64,000 nt of DNA from DATKWD01 sp963704815 (GCA_963704815.1 CAVPHU010000005.1:248001-312000); one strand, 5' to 3'; counted from the first letter of the stretch, positions 28,395 to 37,709 are shown. Translations and numbers: made by a program. Notes: generated from the sequence alone by a model not told the origin.

Positions 28395-29057
28395 TCATCG
28401 GCCGGGCCTGGCTGCGAACACGGCGAATGCCGCGGCGATCACGGGAATGCCGGGCGGGGTGAGCGGCACGAGCACGAGGGCGATCGCTGCGCCGACGAAG
28501 GCAACTCGACGCTGGTCGGGCCGTTCGAGGCGCGGCCAGACCAGAGCGAGGAACGCTGCGGGGATCGTGGCATCGAGGCCGAAGTCGGACACGACGTCGC
28601 TCTCGGCATCGACGAGCAGGCGCCCGGCCACCGTGGTCAGGTTCCACACGACGAAGACCGCCAGGCCACCCCACAGGTAGCCGTAGCGGCGATCGTCCAG
28701 GTCGTCGGTCGAGGACCCGACGGCCATCGCCTCGTCGATCATCAACTGTGACATCGCCGCACGGGCCACGAACGACCCTCGCAGTGCCGGCGCCATGACG
28801 ACACCGAAGGCCAGCGATCGAAACGACAGGAGCAGCCCGGCCGAGATCGCCGCGATCGCCGTGCCACCGTCGTTCAGGACACCCACGGCGGCGAACTGGG
28901 TGCCACCGGTGAACACGAGGGACGAGAAGCCCACCGACTCGGCCACACTCAGCCCCGCCTCGGAGCAGATGACTCCGAAGGCGATGCCGAACGGACCGAC
29001 CGCCAGCGCGAGCGACATCGCCTGGCGGCGCATCCGACGTCGCACGTCCTCGGCCAT
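28395..29057 (-). CDS. azlC: AzlC-family branched-chain amino acid exporter
   Basis: A 220-residue membrane protein with the AzlC pattern G-I-A-F-G-V near the N-terminus, F-S-S-L-V-F-T-G-G-T-Q-F-A, then F-R-S-L-A-F-G and D-E-A-M-A. About six hydrophobic segments are visible. It is the large subunit of the AzlCD exporter and is followed by azlD. The C-terminus is slightly short but the core is complete. Confidence 0.82.
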   Translation of the reverse strand: MAEDVRRRMRRQAMSLALAVGPFGIAFGVICSEAGLSVAESVGFSSLVFTGGTQFAAVGVLNDGGTAIAAISAGLLLSFRSLAFGVVMAPALRGSFVARAAMSQLMIDEAMAVGSSTDDLDDRRYGYLWGGLAVFVVWNLTTVAGRLLVDAESDVVSDFGLDATIPAAFLALVWPRLERPDQRRVAFVGAAIALVLVPLTPPGIPVIAAAFAVFAARPGR

Positions 29058-29077
29058 CAGCGATCACCCACCGGCCA

Positions 29078-29760
29078 TCAGGGGGTGAGGTTGGTGCAGC
29101 TGCGTTGCGCTTCCCAGCGGGCGACCTCGTCGGCGGCGGGCTGGCCCTCGAGCGGCTGGGGGACCGATCCCTCGATTCGGCCGGGAATCCACTCGTAGCC
29201 GTTGACCTCCTGGCCGGTCACGGTCACCTTGAAGACGCCGGTTCGAGCCCCCGGAGCCGAGTTGGCCCGGAACAGGAAGTTGCCGAGTCCGTAGTGCACC
29301 ACGGCCGTGCCCAGCCGACCACCGCCCTGAACGCGATGGGCGTGCCCACCGACGATCACGTCCGCTCCGGCGAACTCGAGCTGTGCGGCGAGGTCGAGCT
29401 GGCGCTGGGCCGGGCACTCCTCGGTCTCGATCCCCCAATGGCGGAACACGACCACGGTGTCGTGGCCGGCGCGGGCCTCGACCACCGCCTGGAGCAGGCG
29501 ATCGGCCCGCTTGGCTGATGCCAGGCCGGCCTGGAGGGGCGTCGCCGTCCACAGCTCGTTGAGTGAACCGTCGATGACCTGCGTGGCTCCGGCCCGGTCT
29601 CCGACGAACTGACAGCGGCCGTGTCGTCACCACCGCTCATTCCGATGACGGCAGCGACGGCCGAGCCAACGGCGACGAGGACGAGCCCGACCGGCACCAG
29701 CCACCGTGGGCGACCCGCCGATGAGCCGGACGCGGCGTGCTTGCCTCGATAGCCACTCAC
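29078..29760 (-). pseudogene. CapA-type (PGA_cap) phosphoesterase-like gene with internal deletion
   Basis: The N-terminal part starts at GTG 29760 (overlapping the upstream stop), with a basic region, one membrane helix (W-L-V-P-V-G-L-V-L-V-A-V-G) and G-G-D-D-T. The C-terminal part, in a different frame from about 29614 to 29078, reads Q-F-V-G-D-R-A-G-A-T-Q-V-I-D, V-V-V-F-R-H-W-G-I-E-T-E, A-D-V-I-V-G-G-H-A-H-R-V-Q-G and Y-G-L-G-N-F-L-F-R, the CapA C-terminal half. The conserved N-terminal G-D-V-M and N-N-H metal motifs are missing. The simplest reading is an internal deletion that also shifts frame; an assembly collapse is the alternative. Confidence 0.6.
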
Positions 29761-30107
29761 GGACGTTGGCGCCGGAAGGGCTTGAGCATCTCCTTGGCCC
29801 CGGGAACCCATTCGACGCTGTCGATCAGCGCGTCGTTGACCGACCGGAATCCGGCCTCGGCCTGTTCGAACTGTTGGACCGCGGAGCGGAAGGCCTCACC
29901 CGACTTCTTCATGGCCTCGGTGGTCTCGGCGAGGCCCGCAGCTTCGAGGGCCTCGCTGACTCGGCGCAGGTTGGCGGCCACCCCGGTCAGGTCGTCGGTG
30001 ACCCGCCGGAGGTTGTCGGAGCTCTCGCGCAGCGCGGCCAACGTCTCGGGGAGCAGCTCGACCTCACCCCGGAGGCGCTTCGTCCAACGACCGCTCGACC
30101 CGCTCAC
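29757..30107 (-). CDS. Small helical protein of unknown function
   Basis: A 116-residue soluble protein starting at GTG 30107, rich in heptad-like repeats (ALRESSDNLRRVTDDLTGVA, NLRRVSEALEAAGLAET), so probably an extended coiled coil. It resembles short MCP-like or phasin-like helices, but I do not recognise a family. Its stop overlaps the start of the CapA-like remnant, so they were probably co-expressed. Confidence 0.55.
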   Translation of the reverse strand: MSGSSGRWTKRLRGEVELLPETLAALRESSDNLRRVTDDLTGVAANLRRVSEALEAAGLAETTEAMKKSGEAFRSAVQQFEQAEAGFRSVNDALIDSVEWVPGAKEMLKPFRRQRP

Positions 30108-30131
30108 GGGGCGAACCGTAGTCGCCGGTCT

Positions 30132-31088
30132 TCACAGGGTGGCTCGGGCCTCGGCCAAGGCGTCGGTGATCAGTGCCCGCTGGGCATCGTCCATCGGGCT
30201 CTCGAGGAGCTCTTCGAGGATCCCGATCGCGGCCTCGGTCTGGCCGAGGCCGTGAAGTCGGACGTTGGCGAGGAACCACTTGGCATCACGATCTTCCGGC
30301 GCCAGCAGCAACGAGCTCTCGAGCAGGTCGGCGCCGGCCTGCGCGTCGCCGAGCAGTGCGGTCGTCCAGCCGTGGAACTTGAGGGCGCGTTGGTGATCGA
30401 CCGGTGCGGTGTCCAGATCGACGGCGATGGCCGTGTGCACGTGGGCCTGCTCGACATCGCCGGCCTCGAGATGGCGCTCGACGAGCGCCAGGCGCATCGG
30501 CACGATGCCGGGGTTCTCGGCCACGACGTCCTCGAGTTGCTCGTCGGACACGGTGTTCGGGTCGACGGTGAGCTCGGCCACCTCGGTTCGGATGGCTGGA
30601 GGCGCTGCCTCGGGCGTCTCGCCGACGAGCAACACCCCGAACCCGAGGCACCCGAGCACGACCAGCGCACCACCGCCGACCTGGACCAGGGTCCGGCCTC
30701 GACCCTCCGCTGCGGTCAATCGGCCGGGGGCCAGCGTCGCCAAGGCCGCTCCGGCGATCACCGCCCCGAACGGGAGCGCCCATCGCCACGGCTGTTCGGT
30801 GGCCGGCGGTTCACGGAGGATCCACGACCCGTAGCGCGACGCGAAGTCGTCGAGGATCATCCGATCGGTCCAGCCCGCGTTCATCTGATCGTCGATCAGA
30901 CTGCGGATGTCGTCGGCTGCATCCCCATCGGCGTCGGCGAGCACCGGTCCGCAGCCCGGACACCGGAGCTGCTGGGCGATGCGCTCGGCCCGATCGGTCG
31001 AGCCGGCGGACAAGGCACCGAGACCGACGACCATGGCGCCCACGACGAGCAGCGCCACGGCGATCCCGACGCCGACGCGACGGTTCAT
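30132..31088 (-). CDS. CcmH-TPR fusion, cytochrome c biogenesis
   Basis: A 318-residue protein. The N-terminal membrane anchor is followed by A-Q-Q-L-R-C-P-G-C (LRCxxC motif near 42-47) and D-I-R-S-L-I-D-D-Q-M, then R-Y-G-S-W-I-L, a CcmH domain that handles apocytochrome CxxCH thiols before heme attachment. Two more membrane helices follow, then a periplasmic TPR-like region (about 200-318) as in CcmI. It lies 19 bases downstream of a five-heme cytochrome gene on the same strand, its likely client. The rest of the cytochrome assembly machinery is not in the window. Confidence 0.8.
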   Translation of the reverse strand: MNRRVGVGIAVALLVVGAMVVGLGALSAGSTDRAERIAQQLRCPGCGPVLADADGDAADDIRSLIDDQMNAGWTDRMILDDFASRYGSWILREPPATEQPWRWALPFGAVIAGAALATLAPGRLTAAEGRGRTLVQVGGGALVVLGCLGFGVLLVGETPEAAPPAIRTEVAELTVDPNTVSDEQLEDVVAENPGIVPMRLALVERHLEAGDVEQAHVHTAIAVDLDTAPVDHQRALKFHGWTTALLGDAQAGADLLESSLLLAPEDRDAKWFLANVRLHGLGQTEAAIGILEELLESPMDDAQRALITDALAEARATL

Positions 31089-31107
31089 GATCGGGGGCCT
31101 CGGTGGA

Positions 31108-33882
31108 TCAACGCGGTCGGCGACGCAATCCGGCGACCGTCCAGCCGGCCACGGCGAACAGTCCCGAGACGACCCACGGCAACAGGCCCCCCGAACCCGA
31201 CGCCCCGTTGGTGTCGAGGTCGCCGTCGTGGAGGCCATCGATCGGCAACGCCACCTCGACCAACTCCTCCTCGGGCAGGTCCTCGTCGAGGCACTTGAGC
31301 AGGCTGCCGTCGGGCGCATTCTGCGGGCCCTCGCAGGCCAGCACTTCGCCCTCGTTGCTCACGGCCTCGACCACATCGGTGATGACGATGTTGGCGACCA
31401 GTTCCTCGGCGTCGATGAAGGCCGACTCGGGCACGTCGTCGACCTGTTCGAGCTCGGTCTCGAGGCCACGCACGAACTCGGGCGGCAGGTGGCGGAAGCG
31501 GAGCTTGGCCGTCACGTTGACCTCGGTGCCCGGCGCGATGCCCGTGGTGTCGAAGATGTAGTCGAACTCGTCGAAGCTGTCGTCGACGAGCTCGCCGTCC
31601 ACCTCTCTGAGCCGGATCGGCTGCAGCGCGTCCATGTTCTGGCCGTCGGCCACCCGGACCCGGGTCTTGACGATGTCGGGCAGGAGGGTCTGGTAGGGAA
31701 CCTCGGTGAAGACGCCGTCGAGGTCGGGGTCGCCGTCGGTGAGGATCTTCTGGTAGCTCGCCAGCCACGGATCGCACTCGCCCACCGGAGCCGCGTCGGC
31801 GAAGGCGATGTTGCCGTTGGCCACCGATGAGATCTCGACGCCCTGCACTTCGGCGACGCTGACCGGGTCGCACTGTGGCACCCGGCCCGTTCGTTCGGGC
31901 ACGTCGCCGGACACACACTGCGCCTCGATGCCGCCGAGACCGGCGAGGCACACCGGCTCGCCATCGGCGGTCTCGGCCGAGACCTCGAACCAGAACTGCC
32001 TCGCGAAGGCGAAGCCGGTCGGGAACGAATGGCCGAGGAGGTTGTTGCGGACGATCATCTTCGAGGTGAACGTGTCACCCTCGACGACCCCGGGGTCCTG
32101 CACCTCGAGGGTGATCGCGGTCTCGAGCAGCGCTTGGCGCTCGGCGATGACGTCGTTCACCGCGTCGGCAGACACGCCCTTCGCCACGTACTCCTCGGGA
32201 TCGGGGTCGTAGTCGACGCCGATGAAGGTGTGGGACCGGGTCTCGCGTTCGGGCACCGGGAGGAAGCCCGGCGCGTAGTCGACGATCGGCTCCTCTTCGC
32301 CCGGGATGCTCGGCATGTGGCACTCGACGCAGCCCAACGCCCGGTCGACCTCGAGCTCTTCCGCGGCGAACCGCTCGTCGAATGTGGCGACGTAGTCCTG
32401 CCACTCGTCGAAGGTGGTCTGCAACACCAGATCGTCGAGCGTGCCGTCGGCGTTGTCGAGCTCGTTCTCGTCGAGCTGGAAGTCGCCGTCGTCGTCGTTG
32501 CCCTCGGCGAAGTCGTTCTCTTCGGGGGACAGCCCGTCACCGTCGAGATCGACCTTCACGTTGTGACACGCACCGCACGACTCGGACGCCGCGATGGGAT
32601 CGTTGAACAGGCCGTTGTCCTCGATGCCATGGATCCGGACCGGGAGCGGCGCCGGGTCGTCGAACACGGGGCCGTAGAAGTCGCCGTAGCCGCCGAGCGA
32701 GCCGGTGTTGCCGACGCCGATCGGGCCGAGGCCCTCGAGCTCGCCGAGGGCGCGGTCGAAGGTGTGGCAGGTGACGCAGGTGACGCCGTCGGCGTTCACG
32801 GCCTTGTCGCCACCGGTCACCGCAGGCACACCGCCCGAACCGTCCTCGTCGAGCGGCAGGAAGGCGAGCGGGTCCTGGGTGAACTGGCCACCGGTCGGCG
32901 CGTGGCAGTTGATGCACGCCTGGAGCGTCGCCTCGGCGAACTCGGGCTCGAGAGGGACGTTCGGATCCTCGGCGAGCGCGAGGTTCTTGGTGAGGGTGAC
33001 CGGGAGCTGCGCTTCCATGATGGTCGAGGTCTGCGCGTGGGCCATGGCCGACTGCGCCCACTCGTCGTAGATGCCCGAATGGCACTCGGCACAGGTCTCG
33101 GCGTTCGCCACCTCGGTCTTCTCGTCGCCGAGGACCGCCTGCTGCCCGCCCAGCACGTCCCACATGTGGAACGCCAGCACGACGAACAGCACGATGGTGA
33201 GGGGCGCGTGGATCGCCCGGAACACCTTGAGGGCACGCACCCGGCCGGTCTGGCCGCCCCCGCGGGGGAACTGGTCGTCGACCGACTGCTGGATCTCGGT
33301 GATCTCGGCCCAGGCCGCCTGCTGTTCGGGGCCGAGGCGGGCGATGTCGGCCTCGATGTCGGTGCTCGGACGCCGCAGTTGCTTGAAGTCGGTGACGAGC
33401 TGACGGAACGACCGGCCCTGCTCGGCGGCGATCCGGCTGATCTTGACGTCGGCGTTGATGGCGGCCTTGTCGACGCCGATCATCTTGTGCCGAGCCCACC
33501 CGCCGATCGACACCAGGATGCCCAGGACCGCGAGCACCTTGCCCGAGGTGAGCGCCACCCGGAACGGGACGATGGTGGCGTGGACCCAGGTGGCGACCAG
33601 GGCGAGCACCGGCAGGTAGAGGTGGGCTCGGATCCAGGCCAGCGTGCCGCCCGGGATCGTCTTCTTGACCCAGCCGATGCGTTTGCGGGCGACGTAGACG
33701 ATGCCCGGTCCGGCGAACAGTGCGAACGTCACCAGGCCGAAGCCGATGACGAACACCTGGACCAGGCCGACGCTCGCTCCCTGCAGGCCGAACAACCCGC
33801 CGAATCCGATCAGGATCATCGCGATCGATCCGACGATCACGATGTTCTTCCACGCTTTGGACTTCATTCCTGGCATCGCCAT
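31108..33882 (-). CDS. Membrane-bound five-heme cytochrome c
   Basis: A 924-residue protein. Residues 1-250 hold about five membrane helices with paired histidines (W-V-H-A-T, I-H-A-P, F-H-M-W), suggesting a b-heme or quinone-interacting module. Five CxxCH sites follow: CAECH (about 263), CINCH (324), CVTCH (369), CGACH (435) and CVECH (517). Between the last two lies an acidic stretch with calcium-loop-like D-L-D-G-D-G-L-S-P-E-E and a second D-D-D-G-D-F-Q-L-D-E-N-E. A beta-rich region and one C-terminal membrane helix with a basic tail end the protein. It could pass electrons between the quinone pool and an outside acceptor (inference). A CcmH-TPR gene follows. Confidence 0.8.
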   Translation of the reverse strand: MAMPGMKSKAWKNIVIVGSIAMILIGFGGLFGLQGASVGLVQVFVIGFGLVTFALFAGPGIVYVARKRIGWVKKTIPGGTLAWIRAHLYLPVLALVATWVHATIVPFRVALTSGKVLAVLGILVSIGGWARHKMIGVDKAAINADVKISRIAAEQGRSFRQLVTDFKQLRRPSTDIEADIARLGPEQQAAWAEITEIQQSVDDQFPRGGGQTGRVRALKVFRAIHAPLTIVLFVVLAFHMWDVLGGQQAVLGDEKTEVANAETCAECHSGIYDEWAQSAMAHAQTSTIMEAQLPVTLTKNLALAEDPNVPLEPEFAEATLQACINCHAPTGGQFTQDPLAFLPLDEDGSGGVPAVTGGDKAVNADGVTCVTCHTFDRALGELEGLGPIGVGNTGSLGGYGDFYGPVFDDPAPLPVRIHGIEDNGLFNDPIAASESCGACHNVKVDLDGDGLSPEENDFAEGNDDDGDFQLDENELDNADGTLDDLVLQTTFDEWQDYVATFDERFAAEELEVDRALGCVECHMPSIPGEEEPIVDYAPGFLPVPERETRSHTFIGVDYDPDPEEYVAKGVSADAVNDVIAERQALLETAITLEVQDPGVVEGDTFTSKMIVRNNLLGHSFPTGFAFARQFWFEVSAETADGEPVCLAGLGGIEAQCVSGDVPERTGRVPQCDPVSVAEVQGVEISSVANGNIAFADAAPVGECDPWLASYQKILTDGDPDLDGVFTEVPYQTLLPDIVKTRVRVADGQNMDALQPIRLREVDGELVDDSFDEFDYIFDTTGIAPGTEVNVTAKLRFRHLPPEFVRGLETELEQVDDVPESAFIDAEELVANIVITDVVEAVSNEGEVLACEGPQNAPDGSLLKCLDEDLPEEELVEVALPIDGLHDGDLDTNGASGSGGLLPWVVSGLFAVAGWTVAGLRRRPR

Positions 33883-33941
33883 CGTCGGGTACGGTAGTCA
33901 ACCGTGAGCAGCCGTTCCTGCGAAACCGTCGAGGTCCCCCG

Positions 33942-34859
33942 ATGAACTCACTCGCGATCGACGTCGGACTCGGCTTCGGCCCCACGCCGATCATCATGCT
34001 CGTCACCGTCCTCCTGCTCGTGTTGGTCTGCGGTGCGCTCTTCCTGCTCGGCTCGCAGCTGTTCGGTGGGCTGGTCGACAAGCGGTGGCCGGCCGATGAA
34101 GCGCTCACCCCCTCCGAGCTCCTGTGGGCCGAGGTCGGCGGCCACGTCCAGAAGACGTTCCCTGGCCTCGACCCCGAGATCGCCCAGGACCTCTCGCCGT
34201 TCGTGACCGAGCGCAAGTTCGCGACCGGCGACACGATCGTCGAGGTGGGGCTTCCGGCCGTCGCCTATCACCTCGTCGTGAAGGGCGAGGTGCAGGTGCA
34301 GTCCGATCCGCCACAGACGCTCGGGCCGGGCGGCCACTTCGGCGGCGACGACATCGTGCGCCGCCGGGCCTCCTCGCATTCGGTGGTCGCATCTGCCGAC
34401 GCGACGATCATCTCGCTCCCTGCCGACGACTACATCGCCGGGCTCGCCCTGGGCGCCGAGGTCGAAGACGACGAATACGTCGACCATGCGCTCGCCGAGA
34501 TCGTGTCGGCCGCGCGGATCCCCGCTCCGGCATCCGCGACCCCGATGGACGTGAACCCGCCGGCACCGGCACCGGCCCCGCCGCCGGCCGCCGAGGTCGC
34601 CCCGGCCCCCGCAGCTCCTGCGGCCGCTGCGCCGCAGGCACCGCAGTCGGCCGCCGCGCCCGGTTGGGCCGACGCAACCCATGTCGTGGGCGGCGCCGAT
34701 CTTCCCGGCTACCCGCTCCCCGAGGGCGAGACCGCCACGGTGACGCTCCCCGCCGGGACCCCCGTGCTCTGGGTCGAGGGTCTGCCGGGCTGGGCCCATG
34801 TGCGCACCGAAACCGGCTGGCAGGGCTGGGTTCGTACCGACGGTATCGCGGCTCGGTGA
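33942..34859 (+). CDS. Membrane-anchored cyclic-nucleotide-binding and SH3-like protein
   Basis: A 305-residue protein: one membrane helix (about 18-42), a cNMP-binding-like beta roll (about 75-170; F-A-T-G-D-T-I-V-E-V-G, Y-H-L-V-V-K-G-E-V-Q-V), a proline/alanine-rich linker (about 195-235), and a C-terminal SH3-like domain (V-L-W-V-E-G-L-P-G-W-A-H-V, W-Q-G-W-V). The phosphate-binding cassette R-x-A of true cAMP binders is not clear, so ligand binding is unproven. It is divergent from the multiheme cytochrome with 59 bases between starts and may sense or regulate envelope electron transfer (inference). Confidence 0.65.
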   Translation: MNSLAIDVGLGFGPTPIIMLVTVLLLVLVCGALFLLGSQLFGGLVDKRWPADEALTPSELLWAEVGGHVQKTFPGLDPEIAQDLSPFVTERKFATGDTIVEVGLPAVAYHLVVKGEVQVQSDPPQTLGPGGHFGGDDIVRRRASSHSVVASADATIISLPADDYIAGLALGAEVEDDEYVDHALAEIVSAARIPAPASATPMDVNPPAPAPAPPPAAEVAPAPAAPAAAAPQAPQSAAAPGWADATHVVGGADLPGYPLPEGETATVTLPAGTPVLWVEGLPGWAHVRTETGWQGWVRTDGIAAR

Positions 34860-34869
34860 CCCGGCACCG

Positions 34870-35337
34870 GTGACCGAGCCGGTCGAGGTCGAGTTCCACC
34901 TCAGCGCTCCCGACGAGGTCGTCGGCCACATGACCGCACTCGCCGCGGGAGGCGGCTGGATCACCCTGCTCCCCGGCGTGCTCGCCGAAGACCGGCCGCC
35001 GCCGAAGACCGGCCTGTTCACCTTGTTCTCGTCGGGTTCGAGCCACGACGTGCCCGAGGCGAGCTGGATGCCGCCGGCGAAGCCGGGCAAGCGGGTGCAG
35101 GTCGGGGTTCAGCACAACCACGGCCCGAGGGCCATCGCCCACCTCACCGAGCGCGGCCACCCGCTCCCGGCCGGATGGCGCAAGGGCATGGACCACCCCA
35201 AGCGCGGTCTCGTCGTCGAGGTGCCGGCGTCGGTCGACCACCACGAGGTCATCGACTGGTTGCTGTCGGCGACGATCCTGCTGACCACCGTGCCGCTGCT
35301 CGAGGACTGGCTGGCCCGCATCCACACGTCGGTCTGA
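34870..35337 (+). CDS. Protein of unknown function
   Basis: A 155-residue soluble protein starting at GTG 34870, ten bases after the CNB/SH3 gene, so in the same transcript. It has an N-terminal beta segment E-V-E-F-H-L-S, a central stretch rich in glycine and proline, H-N-H-G-P-R-A and a C-terminal helical end V-I-D-W-L-L-S-A-T-I-L-L-T-T-V-P. I do not recognise the family. Confidence 0.6.
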   Translation: MTEPVEVEFHLSAPDEVVGHMTALAAGGGWITLLPGVLAEDRPPPKTGLFTLFSSGSSHDVPEASWMPPAKPGKRVQVGVQHNHGPRAIAHLTERGHPLPAGWRKGMDHPKRGLVVEVPASVDHHEVIDWLLSATILLTTVPLLEDWLARIHTSV

Positions 35338-35358
35338 ACGCCGGCTTCGGGGCCTGGA

Positions 35359-37626
35359 CTACTGGCGGGCGATGGCGGCCTCGGCCTCGGCCTGCGGGTC
35401 GTTGATCGCTGCGGCGCCCACGGCGACCTCGACCCGGTGCACGGTGGCGGTGAACTCGAACGGGCACTCGTAGTCGTCGGTCACGGGTGTGGTGGTGTCG
35501 CGGCCGACGTCGAACCCCTCGTCGAACGTGTAGCGCATGGTGACGAGATGGGGCAGGTGCCCGTCGGCGACCAGCACACCGTCGACGAACAGGGCACCGT
35601 CGCCCGACCCACCCCGGTCGTCGCACTCGAAGCGGATCGTGTGGTCGCCGGGGTCGAGGGCCACCGGGGCCGAGATGCCGCACCGGGTGCCGGCGCGGTT
35701 GTGCACGTAGTGGAGTGATCCGTGCTGCAGGTAGAGGCTGAACCCGCCGAACCGCCCGCCCTGGGCGAAGAGCACACCCTCCGCCGGGCCTTCGTGGTCG
35801 GCGGGGATGGTCACGTGGGCGGTGATCGAGTGGGGACGGCGCCGGACATCGTGGGTGACGCCTTCCGGGACGGTCGTCAGGTGGGGGAGATAGGTGTAGA
35901 CGTCTCGCACGGGGATGGCGGGCGGACGTTCGGCGAGCAGCCGCTCGAACCCGTCGCCCATCGGGAGGACGTGATGCGCCCGGGCTTCGCTCCACCACAG
36001 CTCCACCAGTTCGGCGAGCTTGTCGGGACGGTCGTCGGCGACGTCGTGGAGCTCGGCGAAGTCGTGCTCGACGTCGTAGAGCTCCCACTTCTGCTCGTCG
36101 AGCGGACGGCGCTGCACCGGGCACACGGCCTTCCAGCCGTCGGCCCAGATGGCTCGGCTCCCCATCATCTCGAAGTACTGGCAGCGCTTCGGCGTCGGCG
36201 CGGCGGCGTCGGTGAGCGAGTAGGCCATGCTCACCCCCTCGATCGGCTGCTGCACGATGCCGTCGACCGCGTCGGGTGCGTCGATGCCGGCCAGCTCGAG
36301 GATCATCGGGGCCACGTCGGCCACGTGGTGGTACTGGGCGCGGATCGAGCCGGTGTCGTCGATTCCCTTCGGCCACGAGACCACGAACGGGTCGCGGATG
36401 CCGCCGCCGTGGGTGAACTGCTTGTAGCGCTTGAGCGGCGTGTTGCCGGCCTGGGCCCACCCCATCGGGTAGTGGCTGTTGGCCGTCGGTCCCCCGAGTT
36501 CGTCGATGCGGGGAAGGATGTCCTCGAGCCGTTCGCTGATGCCGTTGAGCAACGTCATCTCGCTGAACCGCCCATGCGTGTCGCCCTCGGGGCTGGCGCC
36601 GTTGTCGGACAGCACGATGAAGACGGTGTCGTCGAGGCGTCCCGCGGCCTCGACCGCGTCGATCAGCCGGCCGATCTGTGCGTCGGTGTGCTCGAGGAAG
36701 CCGGCGTAGACCTCGTGCATCCGGGCGAAGAGCCGCCGCTCGTCGTCGCTCAGCTCGGCCCACGCCTGCACGCGGTGGTTCACCGGGGCCAGCTCGGTTC
36801 CCTCGGGGACGATGCCCAGGTCGATCTGACGCTCGAGGATGCGGTCGCGCTCGACGTCCCAGCCGTCGTCGAATCGACCGGCGTACTTCTCGATGTACTG
36901 CGACGGCACCTGGTGCGGAGCATGGGTCGCCCCGAACCCGACGTAGCAGAAGAACGGGCGGGTCGGATCGACCGAGGTCTGGTCGTTGACGAGCCCGATG
37001 GCCTCGTCGATCAGATCCTCCGAGACGTGATACCCCGGCGTGCCGCCCGAGTCCGCCGGCGTGTCGACCCGGTGGTTGTCGCGATAGAGGGTGGGGCTGA
37101 ACTGGTCGGTGTCGGCACCCATGAAGCCGTAGTACCGCTCGAACCCCATCCCGACCGGCCAGTTGTCGTAGGGGCCGACGATCGACCGCTTCCAGTCGGG
37201 CACCAGGTGCCACTTGCCGAGCGCCCAGGTGTTGTAACCACCGCGACGCAGAACCTCGGCGACAGTGGCCGCGCTCTTCGGGATCTCGCAGTCGTAGCCC
37301 GGGAAGCCGGTCGCCATCTCCATGATCGCCCCGACCCCGACCGAGTGGTGGTTGCGCCCGGTGAGCAGGCTGGCCCGCGTCGGCGAGCACATCGCCGTGG
37401 TGTGGAAGTTGTTGTAACGGAGGCCGTTCGCGGCGAGGCGGTCGATGTTCGGGGTCTCGATGGACGCGCCGTAGCAGCCGAGTTGGGCGAACCCGGTGTC
37501 GTCGAGCAGCACGAGCACGACGTTGGGCGCGCCGGCCGGCGGCCGCGGACGTTCGGCCCAGTGCTGGGTCGACTCGGCCAGCGTGTCGGCGATGACCCCG
37601 TCGAACGGGACCTCAGGGTTCGGCAT
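35359..37626 (-). CDS. Type I sulfatase (arylsulfatase)
   Basis: A 755-residue sulfatase with the formylglycine motif C-S-P-T-R-A-S-L-L-T-G-R (Cys80), metal ligands L-L-D-D-T-G near the N-terminus, A-L-G-K-W-H-L and the later S-D-N-G-A pair. A C-terminal beta domain of about 200 residues follows. The cysteine must be converted by a formylglycine-generating enzyme encoded elsewhere. There is no signal peptide, so it is probably cytoplasmic. The ATG at 37626 is preferred over 37647. Substrates may be sulfated sterols, phenols or polysaccharides; the neighbouring P450 and FAH-family genes hint at small-molecule catabolism (inference). Confidence 0.88.
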   Translation of the reverse strand: MPNPEVPFDGVIADTLAESTQHWAERPRPPAGAPNVVLVLLDDTGFAQLGCYGASIETPNIDRLAANGLRYNNFHTTAMCSPTRASLLTGRNHHSVGVGAIMEMATGFPGYDCEIPKSAATVAEVLRRGGYNTWALGKWHLVPDWKRSIVGPYDNWPVGMGFERYYGFMGADTDQFSPTLYRDNHRVDTPADSGGTPGYHVSEDLIDEAIGLVNDQTSVDPTRPFFCYVGFGATHAPHQVPSQYIEKYAGRFDDGWDVERDRILERQIDLGIVPEGTELAPVNHRVQAWAELSDDERRLFARMHEVYAGFLEHTDAQIGRLIDAVEAAGRLDDTVFIVLSDNGASPEGDTHGRFSEMTLLNGISERLEDILPRIDELGGPTANSHYPMGWAQAGNTPLKRYKQFTHGGGIRDPFVVSWPKGIDDTGSIRAQYHHVADVAPMILELAGIDAPDAVDGIVQQPIEGVSMAYSLTDAAAPTPKRCQYFEMMGSRAIWADGWKAVCPVQRRPLDEQKWELYDVEHDFAELHDVADDRPDKLAELVELWWSEARAHHVLPMGDGFERLLAERPPAIPVRDVYTYLPHLTTVPEGVTHDVRRRPHSITAHVTIPADHEGPAEGVLFAQGGRFGGFSLYLQHGSLHYVHNRAGTRCGISAPVALDPGDHTIRFECDDRGGSGDGALFVDGVLVADGHLPHLVTMRYTFDEGFDVGRDTTTPVTDDYECPFEFTATVHRVEVAVGAAAINDPQAEAEAAIARQ

Positions 37627-37651
37627 CCGCCGATGGTGGCACAACATCCCG

Positions 37652-37701
37652 GTTCTGGTGCGCGTATCTCGCGCTCAGCAACAACCTGGGTGCACCAGAA
37701 C
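37652..37701. repeat. Inverted repeat with 30-base loop between P450 and sulfatase
   Basis: GTTCTGGTGC (37652-37661) and GCACCAGAAC (37692-37701) are exact complements separated by 30 bases. It lies nine bases past the P450 stop on the minus strand and upstream of the sulfatase. It could terminate P450 transcription. The layout resembles the long-loop hairpins at 43311-43378 and 61299-61365. Confidence 0.45.
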
Positions 37702-37709
37702 GGATGGAT

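Noticed and set aside
32029..33897. 622-codon open frame antisense to the multiheme cytochrome
   Set aside because: The minus-strand frame has five CxxCH motifs and membrane helices; the plus frame is a compositional shadow.
34561..34670. Simple-sequence repeat coding for proline/alanine
   Set aside because: This is the low-complexity linker of the CNB-SH3 protein, normal for such linkers in GC-rich genomes.
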